Source: Methylobacter sp.
GTDB lineage: Bacteria > Pseudomonadota > Gammaproteobacteria > Methylococcales > Methylomonadaceae
Length of the DNA stretch: 38,733 nt
Assembly: GCA_025361585.1 (NCBI GenBank)
Contig: JANYKK010000089.1
Coordinates: forward strand, 1-38,733
Direction: 5' to 3'
Position 1 is the first letter of the stretch. Every line of letters begins with the position of its first letter. The notes beneath the pieces were generated by a model that saw only the letters and a program-made list of their open reading frames with translations, made no database searches and was not told the origin of the DNA. The position numbers and the translations under genes were made by a program. Shown here one piece after another: positions 1 through 8,707 of the stretch.

Positions 1-1059
1 GTCGGCGGACGTATCGCGCTGACCAGGAAACCGGCATCCAACAAAGCATTGCTGATGTCCACGGCTGTTTGACTGTCGCCGATCAGGATGGGCTGGATAG
101 CTGACGATGACGGCATCAAGGTTAAGCCCAACTGCTCTGCGCCCAGCCGGAATCGCTCCGACAGTTGTTTGAGCTTGTCCCTGCGCCAGTTTTCTTCGAT
201 GGCTATTTTCAGGCTAGCCCGAGTCGCTTCTGCAACCGCCGCCGGTAACGCGGTGGTATAAATATAAGTGCGGGCTTTCTGGATCAACGTTTCAATCAGC
301 AGCTCGGAACCCGCGACGAACGCGCCGAACGTACCCAAACCTTTGCCCAAAGTTCCCATCAATACAGGCACATCGTCCTGCCCAAGGCCGTAATGCTCCA
401 AAACCCCGCCGCCGTGCTCGCCGATGACGCCCAGTCCATGCGCATCGTCAACCATCAGCCAAGCATCATGTTTTTTTGCGGCGACAGCCAATTCATTAAG
501 CGGCGCGAAATCGCCATCCATGCTGAATACGCCATCGGTCACAACCAGCTTGCGGCCTGATGCTTTACCCAAATTTGCTTCGAGATCAATCATGTCGGCA
601 TGTGCATAGCGCTTGAATCGTGCGCCGGACAACAAACCTCCATCCAACAAAGACGCATGATTTAGCCGGTCTTCAAACACCGCATCGCCTCGACCCAATA
701 AAGCCGAAATCACGCCGATGTTTGCCATGTAGCCGGTGGAAAACAACAATGCCCGCTCGCGACCGGTAAAAGCCGCCAACTCTTCTTCCAGCGCATGATG
801 AGCCGAACTGTGTCCGCAAATCAAATGCGCCGAGCCGCTGCCGACCCCGTAGCGATCCGCACCGGCTTTAAACGCCTCAACCACATCGGGATGATTGGCC
901 AGCCCCAAATAATCATTACTGCAAAAATTGACGACAGTCTTGCCGTCAATTTCCAGGTTAATGCCTTGAGGGGATGCGCTGACCCGCCTTGACCGATACA
1001 GGCCCTGCCGGGCAATATCGTCGAGGCCGGATGCTAATTCTGAGAATGGAGGTGTCATA
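1..1059 (-). CDS. bioF: 8-amino-7-oxononanoate synthase, partial (C-terminus beyond left edge)
   Basis: Open minus frame from ATG at 1059 ([25 protein letters not shown]...[22 protein letters not shown]...[25 protein letters not shown]...[14 protein letters not shown]...[11 protein letters not shown]), characteristic alpha-oxoamine synthase motifs; adjacent to bioB. Confidence 0.95.
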
Positions 1060-1071
1060 AAAGTCGGTAAT

Positions 1072-1137
1072 ATTCACCACGAAGGACACGAAGAATGAAA
1101 TGTAAAACTTCGTGTCCTTCGTGCCTTCGTGGTGAAT
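1072..1137. repeat. Intergenic inverted repeat ATTCACCACGAAGGACACGAAG / CTTCGTGTCCTTCGTGcCTTCGTGGTGAAT
   Basis: Near-perfect ~22-bp arms separated by ~14 nt between bioF and bioB; a related fragment (TTCGTGTCTTTCGTGGA) occurs near 3058-3075. Confidence 0.75.
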
Positions 1138-1170
1138 AATTTTTTTATTGGTAACTGGACGATTAATTCA

Positions 1171-2139
1171 TCAAGCGTAACTTGAACCGCCGGAATGAAC
1201 TCCCAGCCGATCAAACAACGCCAAATCATGGTTAGTCATCGGATTATCGGTGGTCAATAATTTATCGCCGTAAAAAATTGAATTGGCTCCGGCCAAAAAG
1301 CACAGCGCCTGCATTTCATCGCTCATGTTGTTACGCCCTGCGGACAAACGCACCCGCGATTTCGGCATCATGATCCTGGCGACCGCTATGGTTCTGATAA
1401 AAACGATCGGATCCAGCGCTTCGGCACCCATCAGCGGCGTACCCTCAACCTGAACCAACATATTGACCGGCACGCTTTCGGGGTGCTTGGGCAGGTTTGC
1501 CAGCTCGATCAGCAGATTGGCGCGGTCGACATCGCTCTCGCCCATGCCGACGATGCCACCGCAACACACGTTAATCCCCGCATCTCTGACTCGCGCCAAG
1601 GTATCCAGCCGATCCTGATAAGTCCGCGTGGTGATGACTTCGGAATAATAGTCTTCCGAAGTATCCAGATTGTGGTTGTAATAATCCAGGCCGCCCTCTT
1701 TTAACCTGATTGTTTGGGCGTCCGTCAGCATGCCCAAAGTTACGCAGGTTTCCATACCGAGCGCCTTAACGCCCTGAACCATTTCCACAACTCGTTCAAC
1801 GTCCCGGTCTTTTGGCTGCCGCCAAGCCGCGCCCATGCAAAAACGCGATGCGCCTTGATCTTTGGCCAGCTGCGCTTGCTTCAACACCGCATCAACCGGC
1901 ATTAACGCCTCGGGCGTCAAATCGGAATCGTAGCGGGCACTTTGCGGGCAATAACCGCAGTCTTCGGAACAGGAACCGGTTTTGATGCTCAGCAGGCTGC
2001 TAATCTGGACTTCATTGGGATCGAAGTTCTCGCGGTGTACGGTTTGCGCCTTAAAAATCAGATCATTAAAAGGCAACGCATAAAGCGCTTGCACTTCGTC
2101 CAACTGCCAGTCATGGCGAATTGCAGGGTTTGCAGACAT
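1171..2139 (-). CDS. bioB: Biotin synthase (radical SAM)
   Basis: 322 aa with [18 protein letters not shown] radical-SAM Cys cluster and [29 protein letters not shown] signature. Confidence 0.97.
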   Translation of the reverse strand: MSANPAIRHDWQLDEVQALYALPFNDLIFKAQTVHRENFDPNEVQISSLLSIKTGSCSEDCGYCPQSARYDSDLTPEALMPVDAVLKQAQLAKDQGASRFCMGAAWRQPKDRDVERVVEMVQGVKALGMETCVTLGMLTDAQTIRLKEGGLDYYNHNLDTSEDYYSEVITTRTYQDRLDTLARVRDAGINVCCGGIVGMGESDVDRANLLIELANLPKHPESVPVNMLVQVEGTPLMGAEALDPIVFIRTIAVARIMMPKSRVRLSAGRNNMSDEMQALCFLAGANSIFYGDKLLTTDNPMTNHDLALFDRLGVHSGGSSYA

Positions 2140-2222
2140 TCTGTTAAGCTCCAGTGTAGGACTGAGGTATGAAGCCCATCAATCGCGAACGACGATAAAC
2201 TTGTCAACCTGTTTAAATAAAA

Positions 2223-2924
2223 ATGGTATACAACTGGATCAATATTATACAGGATTACCTGCTGCCGCCTACCTGCATCTTGTGCGGAAACCCCGGACAC
2301 AGCTCCCGCGACATTTGCCATTCGTGCTACATGCAGCTACCCCGGAATAACCTGTGCTGTTATCGATGTGCAGAAATACTGGAACCACCCGCCACCGCTC
2401 CGGTGCTGTGCGGCCGCTGCCTAAGCCGCCACCCGGCTTTTGACGAAACTGTCGCGCCGTTCATCCATCAAGGTGCAATCCGACATTTGATCGGCAGCTT
2501 GAAATTCGGCGCCAATTACAAGAATGCCCGCCTGCTCGGCCTATTATTGGCCGAGCACTTAAAACAAACCGCAGAACTACCCGACTTGATAATACCGGTG
2601 CCGCTGCATAAAATCCGTTACCGCCAACGCGGCTTCAATCAAGCGATAGAAATCGCCAGAACCGTCGCCAAGGAAATGCAGATTCCGCTGGATTTAACCA
2701 GTTGCAAACGGCACCGCGACACGCCGCATCAAACCCAGCTGCCCGCCAAAAAACGCCGCAAAAACCTGAAGAATGCCTTTTCGATCATCCAACCCATCCA
2801 TGCCCGGCATATCTCGATACTGGATGATGTAATGACCACCGGCACAACAGCCCATGAACTGGCCTATGCATTGAAAAAAGCCGGAGCCAGCCGGGTCGAT
2901 GTTTGGGTGTGCGCTAGAGCTTAA
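2223..2924 (+). CDS. comF: ComF family protein / phosphoribosyltransferase
   Basis: N-terminal Cys4 zinc motif (CILCG...CHSC...CYRC...CGRC) and C-terminal PRTase motif ILDDVMTTGTT. Confidence 0.93.
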   Translation: MVYNWINIIQDYLLPPTCILCGNPGHSSRDICHSCYMQLPRNNLCCYRCAEILEPPATAPVLCGRCLSRHPAFDETVAPFIHQGAIRHLIGSLKFGANYKNARLLGLLLAEHLKQTAELPDLIIPVPLHKIRYRQRGFNQAIEIARTVAKEMQIPLDLTSCKRHRDTPHQTQLPAKKRRKNLKNAFSIIQPIHARHISILDDVMTTGTTAHELAYALKKAGASRVDVWVCARA

Positions 2925-3121
2925 CTCGCATCATCAATGCTAATATCTGTGTTTCAAAAAGAATCAGACAGTATCGTCAATTCACTGCATTTAATTGATA
3001 AACTAAACAATCATCTACATAAAGAAGAATGATTTTAATCAGCCCTTTTGTTAGTTTTTTCGTGTCTTTCGTGGACTAACTGCGTTTTTAAGATTATGTA
3101 TTGATATTTTGGACAATAAAA

Positions 3122-3155
3122 AACCCGCTAAGCCTTGTGACTTGCGGGTTTTTTT
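3122..3155. terminator. Bidirectional rho-independent terminator (comF and tRNA-Cys directions)
   Basis: aataaaaaaCCCGCtaagccttgtgacttGCGGGtttttttt: stem with A-tract on the left and T-tract on the right. Confidence 0.7.
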
Positions 3156-3186
3156 GAACATCTTTGAATCTATCTAAATACACTAT

Positions 3187-3230
3187 TGGAGGCTGCGGGC
3201 GGAATCGAACCGCCGTAGATGGCTTTGCAG
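3187..3230 (-). tRNA. 3' fragment of tRNA-Cys(GCA): anticodon loop to CCA; putative prophage att site
   Basis: Reverse complement CTGCAAAGCCATCTACGGCGGTTCGATTCCGCCCGCAGCCTCCA: TGCAAA anticodon loop, T-arm GGCGGTTCGATTCCGCC, acceptor CGCAGCC-T-CCA. The 5' half is absent; sequence 5' of it (3231 onward) is unrelated and AT-rich. Confidence 0.85.
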
Positions 3231-3251
3231 GCGCATTAATTTATATAAATT

Positions 3252-3374
3252 TCATTTAGTTAGAATAATAGCCACTAAAATAACCATGTGCCACAAAGCA
3301 TTACCACCACTAACACCCAGCACCTCTTCGGCGCTAAGCATATTTACTGGCGTGACACTAGATGATTCGCTCAT
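3252..3374 (-). CDS. Small putative membrane protein (40 aa)
   Basis: MSESSSVTPVNMLSAEEVLGVSGGNALWHMVILVAIILTK*; C-terminal hydrophobic helix. Below the ORF-track length cutoff. Confidence 0.55.
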   Translation of the reverse strand: MSESSSVTPVNMLSAEEVLGVSGGNALWHMVILVAIILTK

Positions 3375-3487
3375 GCTTTTATGTACTCAATTATGTACTT
3401 AATTAAAAAACTACTTTATTAAAACAGCCGCCAGTGGACGGGGCTGTTATTTTATAGCAATTTAGGAGGGAATCGGCATTCTTAAAC

Positions 3488-6388
3488 TTATATCCTTGAA
3501 ATCCCTTTAACGCCGTTTGCGCCAGCAAGGGATGGATTAGCCCCTGATACACCTAGAACTGACTCAGGAGCGAGCAAATCGCCCACTGTAAAATCTTTAA
3601 CATCAGTAGATAACCCGGCGGGTGTCCGGTCTTTTTGGATTATATTAAAAGAATGTTTAACCTGGGTTGTCGCTGATGTTGGGCACTCCGTGTAAGCATG
3701 AGCAACAAGCCCCAACCTTGGATCGACTACTCCATACGCCACGCTATTCAAGAGAGTTGCTACCGTAGGGGGAGTATCCTTTGGATTTGAACAGAACGTT
3801 GCTGCATAGCTATCATAAACACTTGGGTATATGCCAATGGAGCTATAGGTTGCATAAGCATATTTGCCTGTAGCAGAAGTGTCCAAAGACTCGTAAGCGC
3901 TTGCTAAGCCCTCCAATTCCCTGCTTGATACCTCTGACCTTGCCATAGGCACGGCGGCAGATGTAAAAATATTAGTTGTGCTCACCCACTCATACTGCGG
4001 CGGCGTGTAACCTGTAACTTCTGCATAGGCTTGGGTATAGCCGTTGGCTGAATACCCGGTAGTCTCGGTTTGTGAGGCATCAAAAACCCTTTTTAGCAAA
4101 ATTTTCTTGTCGGATGCCAGATCCCAAAACAATACCGCCCGCTTTATCTCATGTACGGTGTATGTAAACTGGGTCACATACGAGGATATGTCCTCATGTT
4201 TCAAGGGATCATAAATAACACTACGAATATTTGTATTTTCCGAAGAATTAACCAACTGATAGTCATGGGACACAAAACTTACCCTGTCCGCCCCATCATT
4301 TGCCACATTCATAGTCAGCTCTACAGTCTTTGTAGAGCTGGCTCCCATACTTCCTGAACTGGTTCCGGTAGTGTTAATCGGCAAGTAAGCGCCAACCACC
4401 CGATGTTGGCTTTCGGTACCAGAAACCATTGAATATTGAAGATAGGCGCATACCTCAATATCTTTGTTATAGCCCACAGCCACGTAAGTTTTGCCTGCGC
4501 TTAACTGGTAGGTGCCGGATTGGTTGTCTATGCCGCCCACACTGCCGCCGTAAGTATAGTGCGCCCCTTCCGGCACCGTGAAATCCGCTGCAAACGAAAT
4601 TACGCCATTATCACTCCTAGACAAGCTTAACCGGGTTATCATGCTCTTAATCCGGCCTTCAGCCAGCATCCTGATACTGGATGCTTGGGTGCCGTTTTTG
4701 CTAAAAGAAAAAATATGGATAATGCCAAGCATCTTAAGGGTGATCGAGTACGTTGTTACCGGGGAGAAAGGAATGTCTCCGGCAGATGTCCAAGCACTCT
4801 CTTTTGGATTGATAAAGAACACCTCACCCATGCTGGTGTTCTGATCCAGCGGCATGCAGACGGCGATCAAGGTGGTTTTAAGCATGCCTACACCCAAAAC
4901 ATGTCTCGGCGGCGCACAATAAGCAGCTGTATTCGACCACTTGGCACCGCCTTTATAAATGTCGGCTCCCCACCGCTGGTACACCGTATACTGCCCATAA
5001 CTATAAGGGCTGTACCCTAGAGCAACCATGTTATTAGTATGTTCCGTGGCCTTGTAATCATCCACCGGATCCGGCGCTACATGATACCCCCACGGCCCCG
5101 CCCAGGTTAATATTGTTTTTCCGTCTGACCAGTAGCAATTGCCCGCCACAGGATCACCTCCATCAGCCGCCAAAAAACCGCGTTGTAAAATAAAACCGGT
5201 ATTGGCCGCAGTCACCACGCGTGGCCTACCGTATGTCATTAACACGCTGGAATGCGCCCCACCCATCGTCCCCGGATCGGTTCCCGGCGTGGTGACCGGA
5301 GAAGGCGCAGGCGATTGGGTCGGGGTTGTCGATGGCGGAACCGGCGGTACGGCAAACGGCTGCCCCCAACCATTGGGTGCGCTATCCGACACCGGACAAA
5401 CCAACACACTGCCCGTGGCTCCCTCGCGCGGATTCGAATAGAACCCTATCACTGTCGGAACACCCTCACCTTTGTGTAGATCAACAATGACTTTATCGCC
5501 GTCCTCGAAGGCCGCCGCATCGCTGTCCATGTAAACAATTTCACCGCCGGAATATTTGATTTGCTGGCTGACTATGTTGCCGCCGCCATAGCCGGCACTG
5601 GCATCCATTGTCGATATAAAGTTGGGCAGTATCGGCTTGTCGCTTATGATTTTTTCATTATATTTGTCAATGTCATATCGTCCGATAAATTCAATATTGC
5701 ATTTTGTCCCATCGTTGGACGGATCGTCCAATCCCGATACTGTCGCGATGCGGTACATACCCTTATGTCGCTGCATCGCCGGAGCCATACACAGGTTAAA
5801 CCATGCTGCGAATGATGATGTCGCCAATATGTGTTGCAGTTTGTTGGCTGGCGCTTTTTTTAGTCCGGGCAACCACACGCCGGTGTCGTTCCGTATTTGG
5901 TTGGTGATCGGGTCGCGCTCTAATAGATAATCAACCTCTATGCTTTCCATCTCGCCGGTTAAGTCTTCGTTGTATTCGACGCACCAAGCTGTGGTTTCGA
6001 TACTGCGGGGGCAGTTTTTTTCAAGATAGGCTTTTTCTTTTTCCAGTGATGTTTTTTTTAGTTTGAGCCGCTTGATTTCGTTATCGCATAGCTCGACCGC
6101 CGCTTGCGCCTTAAAAACCTTATCTATCAAGCCATTCATGGTATGTTGGTTGCTCACCAGCTCTTTAGCCGTTGCCGTGCGCGTGTAGTTATCCATTTCC
6201 ATTTTTGCATCGCGCAGTGCGGCGTCCAACGGCGCCTTTTTGTCTTCCAGGTCTTTCAGTTTTTTCGCGAATCCGGCTAGATCGCCTTGAATTGAGGACT
6301 GACGCTGGTCGATAACAAAGTTATCAAAATTTACCCTGACGTTGTATTGGCCTTTTCCGAGACTCGACAAAACAGTGACACTACCCAT
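3488..6388 (-). CDS. Phage tail tip/fibre-region structural protein (~966 aa)
   Basis: Likely start at MGSVTVLSSLGKG (6388), just after the stop of the upstream gene at 6391; coiled-coil N-terminal region, PAPSPVTTPGTDPGT linker; position downstream of tape measure. Confidence 0.75.
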   Translation of the reverse strand: MGSVTVLSSLGKGQYNVRVNFDNFVIDQRQSSIQGDLAGFAKKLKDLEDKKAPLDAALRDAKMEMDNYTRTATAKELVSNQHTMNGLIDKVFKAQAAVELCDNEIKRLKLKKTSLEKEKAYLEKNCPRSIETTAWCVEYNEDLTGEMESIEVDYLLERDPITNQIRNDTGVWLPGLKKAPANKLQHILATSSFAAWFNLCMAPAMQRHKGMYRIATVSGLDDPSNDGTKCNIEFIGRYDIDKYNEKIISDKPILPNFISTMDASAGYGGGNIVSQQIKYSGGEIVYMDSDAAAFEDGDKVIVDLHKGEGVPTVIGFYSNPREGATGSVLVCPVSDSAPNGWGQPFAVPPVPPSTTPTQSPAPSPVTTPGTDPGTMGGAHSSVLMTYGRPRVVTAANTGFILQRGFLAADGGDPVAGNCYWSDGKTILTWAGPWGYHVAPDPVDDYKATEHTNNMVALGYSPYSYGQYTVYQRWGADIYKGGAKWSNTAAYCAPPRHVLGVGMLKTTLIAVCMPLDQNTSMGEVFFINPKESAWTSAGDIPFSPVTTYSITLKMLGIIHIFSFSKNGTQASSIRMLAEGRIKSMITRLSLSRSDNGVISFAADFTVPEGAHYTYGGSVGGIDNQSGTYQLSAGKTYVAVGYNKDIEVCAYLQYSMVSGTESQHRVVGAYLPINTTGTSSGSMGASSTKTVELTMNVANDGADRVSFVSHDYQLVNSSENTNIRSVIYDPLKHEDISSYVTQFTYTVHEIKRAVLFWDLASDKKILLKRVFDASQTETTGYSANGYTQAYAEVTGYTPPQYEWVSTTNIFTSAAVPMARSEVSSRELEGLASAYESLDTSATGKYAYATYSSIGIYPSVYDSYAATFCSNPKDTPPTVATLLNSVAYGVVDPRLGLVAHAYTECPTSATTQVKHSFNIIQKDRTPAGLSTDVKDFTVGDLLAPESVLGVSGANPSLAGANGVKGISRI

Positions 6389-6390
6389 TT

Positions 6391-7878
6391 TTAAGCCTCC
6401 GCAATTTCCATGATAGTTGTCTTGGTATCGACAATATGAGTGATGCCACCAATAATAAAAGTGGTGTTGTTGATGGTTGCGGTGTCGCCCGGCCTTAGCC
6501 TTGGATCGATCTCGCAACGGTAACGGTGTTTTCCGCCGCTCAAACCAAAAAAGGTCGCGTTTTTTAGTGCGATTGTTTTGGGCGTTTGCGGGATCATGTT
6601 GCCGGTACCGGACAGTTGCCCGGTTACGCCGGATTTGCCGCCGGACGATAAATCGATTCGTTCAAATAAAACTTCTACCATCAAGAACGGCAACTCCGTG
6701 CCGTCGCTCAGCACGTAGGCTCGCCATATCCTCAATCTACCTAAATTTCGGGCGACGATTTCATCAACGTAATTATCTGCGCCCTTTAGCACACAGGACA
6801 TATAAGACGTGCTGTCGCCGTTTATGCGGGTCTGGAATGAGCTGATAGGAAGCTCTGCATCGGTTGGCAGGCCGTTTTCAGCACCGGTTAGATAACATCG
6901 GTAGCGCGTGGCCAGCCAGACAGCAGGTATTGGCGCTAACACCCTACCCTCAAATACAGGCACATTGCCAACAATAGCCAGATGTAACTGTGCTGGGTTT
7001 AGATAATGAAAATCCGGCACAAGTCCAACTAAGGCTAACGCACCCTGCCCCGGCTTTACTTTTACCGTGTCGATAAATGAATGAACTAGCTGAGCACCCG
7101 CAATGGATAGGTTACCTTGGGCAGGAATCCATTTATCCGTGGAAGTAGAGGCAAAGCCTCCAGCCAATGCCAAAGCGCCTTGCAGTGGGGTTCCTGCAAA
7201 TGGCGTGGGGGTGATTGTTCCGCTAAGAGGATATGCGCCTATAGGGGGAGTAAAGTTAGCTGTATATCTGGCGATTCCGTTGGTTATTCTAAGATCGTCG
7301 ATATAACCATTCAATGGATTCGCGCCGTATGAGGGGTCATAATTACCAATAAACCCAATAGGTTTAGTTATCGAATTGGGGGAGCTTATAGATCCTTCGA
7401 GCACGCCATTAACGTATAAATATAAAACGTTACTAGCCTTTACTACGGCCACATGATACCAAGTGTTGACCGCTAGAGGGGTCGTTCCATAAATTCCCGT
7501 GGTATTACCGGCAATAACAAATAGATTGCCTGCTGATCTTAACCGCAAAAGGAATGAATCCGTGCCAAAAACGCCAATACTACTCGATACTATCCCCTGA
7601 TAATATCCAGTAGCATTGAACCGAACCCAGCACTCTACCGTAAAATCCCCTGTATTAAACGTTAAATCCACACCTCCAGGGACTGATAGATACCCTCCAC
7701 TCAATAAAGCGCTAGAGCCGCCCCATTTACTTTGAACGGTGCTTATAGCAACATTGCCGTTATTAAATGTAACGGGGTGGTTACTTGCAGATTTATCTAA
7801 AGTAGTAACATCCCCGTTACTCCCGTCAAAAGGCAATAATAGAGATACATTACTGAAATTAACATCAGAAGTCGGCAT
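6391..7878 (-). CDS. Phage tail protein with N-terminal LamG/concanavalin A-like domain
   Basis: LLPFDGSNGDVTTLDKSASNHPVTF...FTVECWVRFN...NTWYHVAVVKASNVLYLYVNGVLEGSI...GYIDDLRITNGIARYTANFTPP is a LamG-type pattern; distinct C-terminal half. Confidence 0.8.
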   Translation of the reverse strand: MPTSDVNFSNVSLLLPFDGSNGDVTTLDKSASNHPVTFNNGNVAISTVQSKWGGSSALLSGGYLSVPGGVDLTFNTGDFTVECWVRFNATGYYQGIVSSSIGVFGTDSFLLRLRSAGNLFVIAGNTTGIYGTTPLAVNTWYHVAVVKASNVLYLYVNGVLEGSISSPNSITKPIGFIGNYDPSYGANPLNGYIDDLRITNGIARYTANFTPPIGAYPLSGTITPTPFAGTPLQGALALAGGFASTSTDKWIPAQGNLSIAGAQLVHSFIDTVKVKPGQGALALVGLVPDFHYLNPAQLHLAIVGNVPVFEGRVLAPIPAVWLATRYRCYLTGAENGLPTDAELPISSFQTRINGDSTSYMSCVLKGADNYVDEIVARNLGRLRIWRAYVLSDGTELPFLMVEVLFERIDLSSGGKSGVTGQLSGTGNMIPQTPKTIALKNATFFGLSGGKHRYRCEIDPRLRPGDTATINNTTFIIGGITHIVDTKTTIMEIAEA

Positions 7879-7880
7879 GA

Positions 7881-8345
7881 TTAAGTTGTCTTAAACCAGC
7901 CATTAACAGGTGCATAAACTATAAATGAACTGGCAGCGCTGGATACAGTGGAACCTGCGGTAGCTGTGTTCAGATCTACGTAAAAAAGGAGCTTATCGGT
8001 ACTTGCGTTATACGCTCCCGCCACCGCAGGTTCTACGGCTATCAAAAACTTGGCCGTAATAGTAGTGGTAGCCCCAAAATCAGCGTCGGCGGACTTATAA
8101 TACGTGCTTCCTGGTGTTGTTGTGTTATCGATAGCCAACCCTGTGGCGGCTATCGGTGCGCCGTTCCCGGACGTAATAACCCCTGTTAAATCCGCAGTTG
8201 TGGCATGGGCGGCGAGCGGCGTATAAGCGGCGCTCGCTAGAATAAACATGAGGTTACCCGCTGCGGCGTTATCCCACTGCCTGTTGGCACCTGAAAAGAG
8301 GGTCTTTTCAAGACCGTTGTATTTTGTAACGGCTCCGACTGTCAT
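7881..8345 (-). CDS. Putative phage structural protein
   Basis: 154 aa ORF tightly packed in tail operon (MTVGAVTKYNGLEKTLFSGANRQWD...). Confidence 0.6.
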   Translation of the reverse strand: MTVGAVTKYNGLEKTLFSGANRQWDNAAAGNLMFILASAAYTPLAAHATTADLTGVITSGNGAPIAATGLAIDNTTTPGSTYYKSADADFGATTTITAKFLIAVEPAVAGAYNASTDKLLFYVDLNTATAGSTVSSAASSFIVYAPVNGWFKTT

Positions 8346-8354
8346 GATGGCTCC

Positions 8355-8705
8355 TTATGTAAGTTGTGATTTAACTAAAAAACTGATTTTAAAATCCTGA
8401 GCCTCGTCCACGCGCTCAACTACCCCGAGAAAGCAGCCGGCCTTGCAAGACAATACCAACAGACTATGCCGCTGCAAGGTCAGCAACAAGGCCGCCCGTG
8501 CGGTTGATCTGAGGTTGGGTACGGCTATGGAAAAAGTCGCATCACTGGCGCTGAAGCCGTTGTCCACAATTAAAGCGCCGCCGTCAAGCGTGGCTGTCCG
8601 AGACACACGGCGAGATAACGTTGACAGGTCGCTTCTGCTCATATCTGCCTCTATCTGGTGGTCTCCAGAATAATCGAATAAACTGCTGCACAGGCTAATG
8701 CGCAT
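8355..8705 (-). CDS. Hypothetical phage tail-module protein
   Basis: 116 aa ORF between tape measure and tail proteins, 2-nt spacing to 8708. Confidence 0.6.
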   Translation of the reverse strand: MRISLCSSLFDYSGDHQIEADMSRSDLSTLSRRVSRTATLDGGALIVDNGFSASDATFSIAVPNLRSTARAALLLTLQRHSLLVLSCKAGCFLGVVERVDEAQDFKISFLVKSQLT

Positions 8706-8707
8706 AA

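Noticed and set aside
3187-3230. Intact tRNA gene
   Set aside because: D-arm and anticodon 5' stem are missing; upstream bases do not pair with GCCAT, so only the 3' half is present.
5139-5441. Plus-strand ORFs within the tail-tip gene
   Set aside because: Antisense shadows of the Pro/Thr linker; no independent support.
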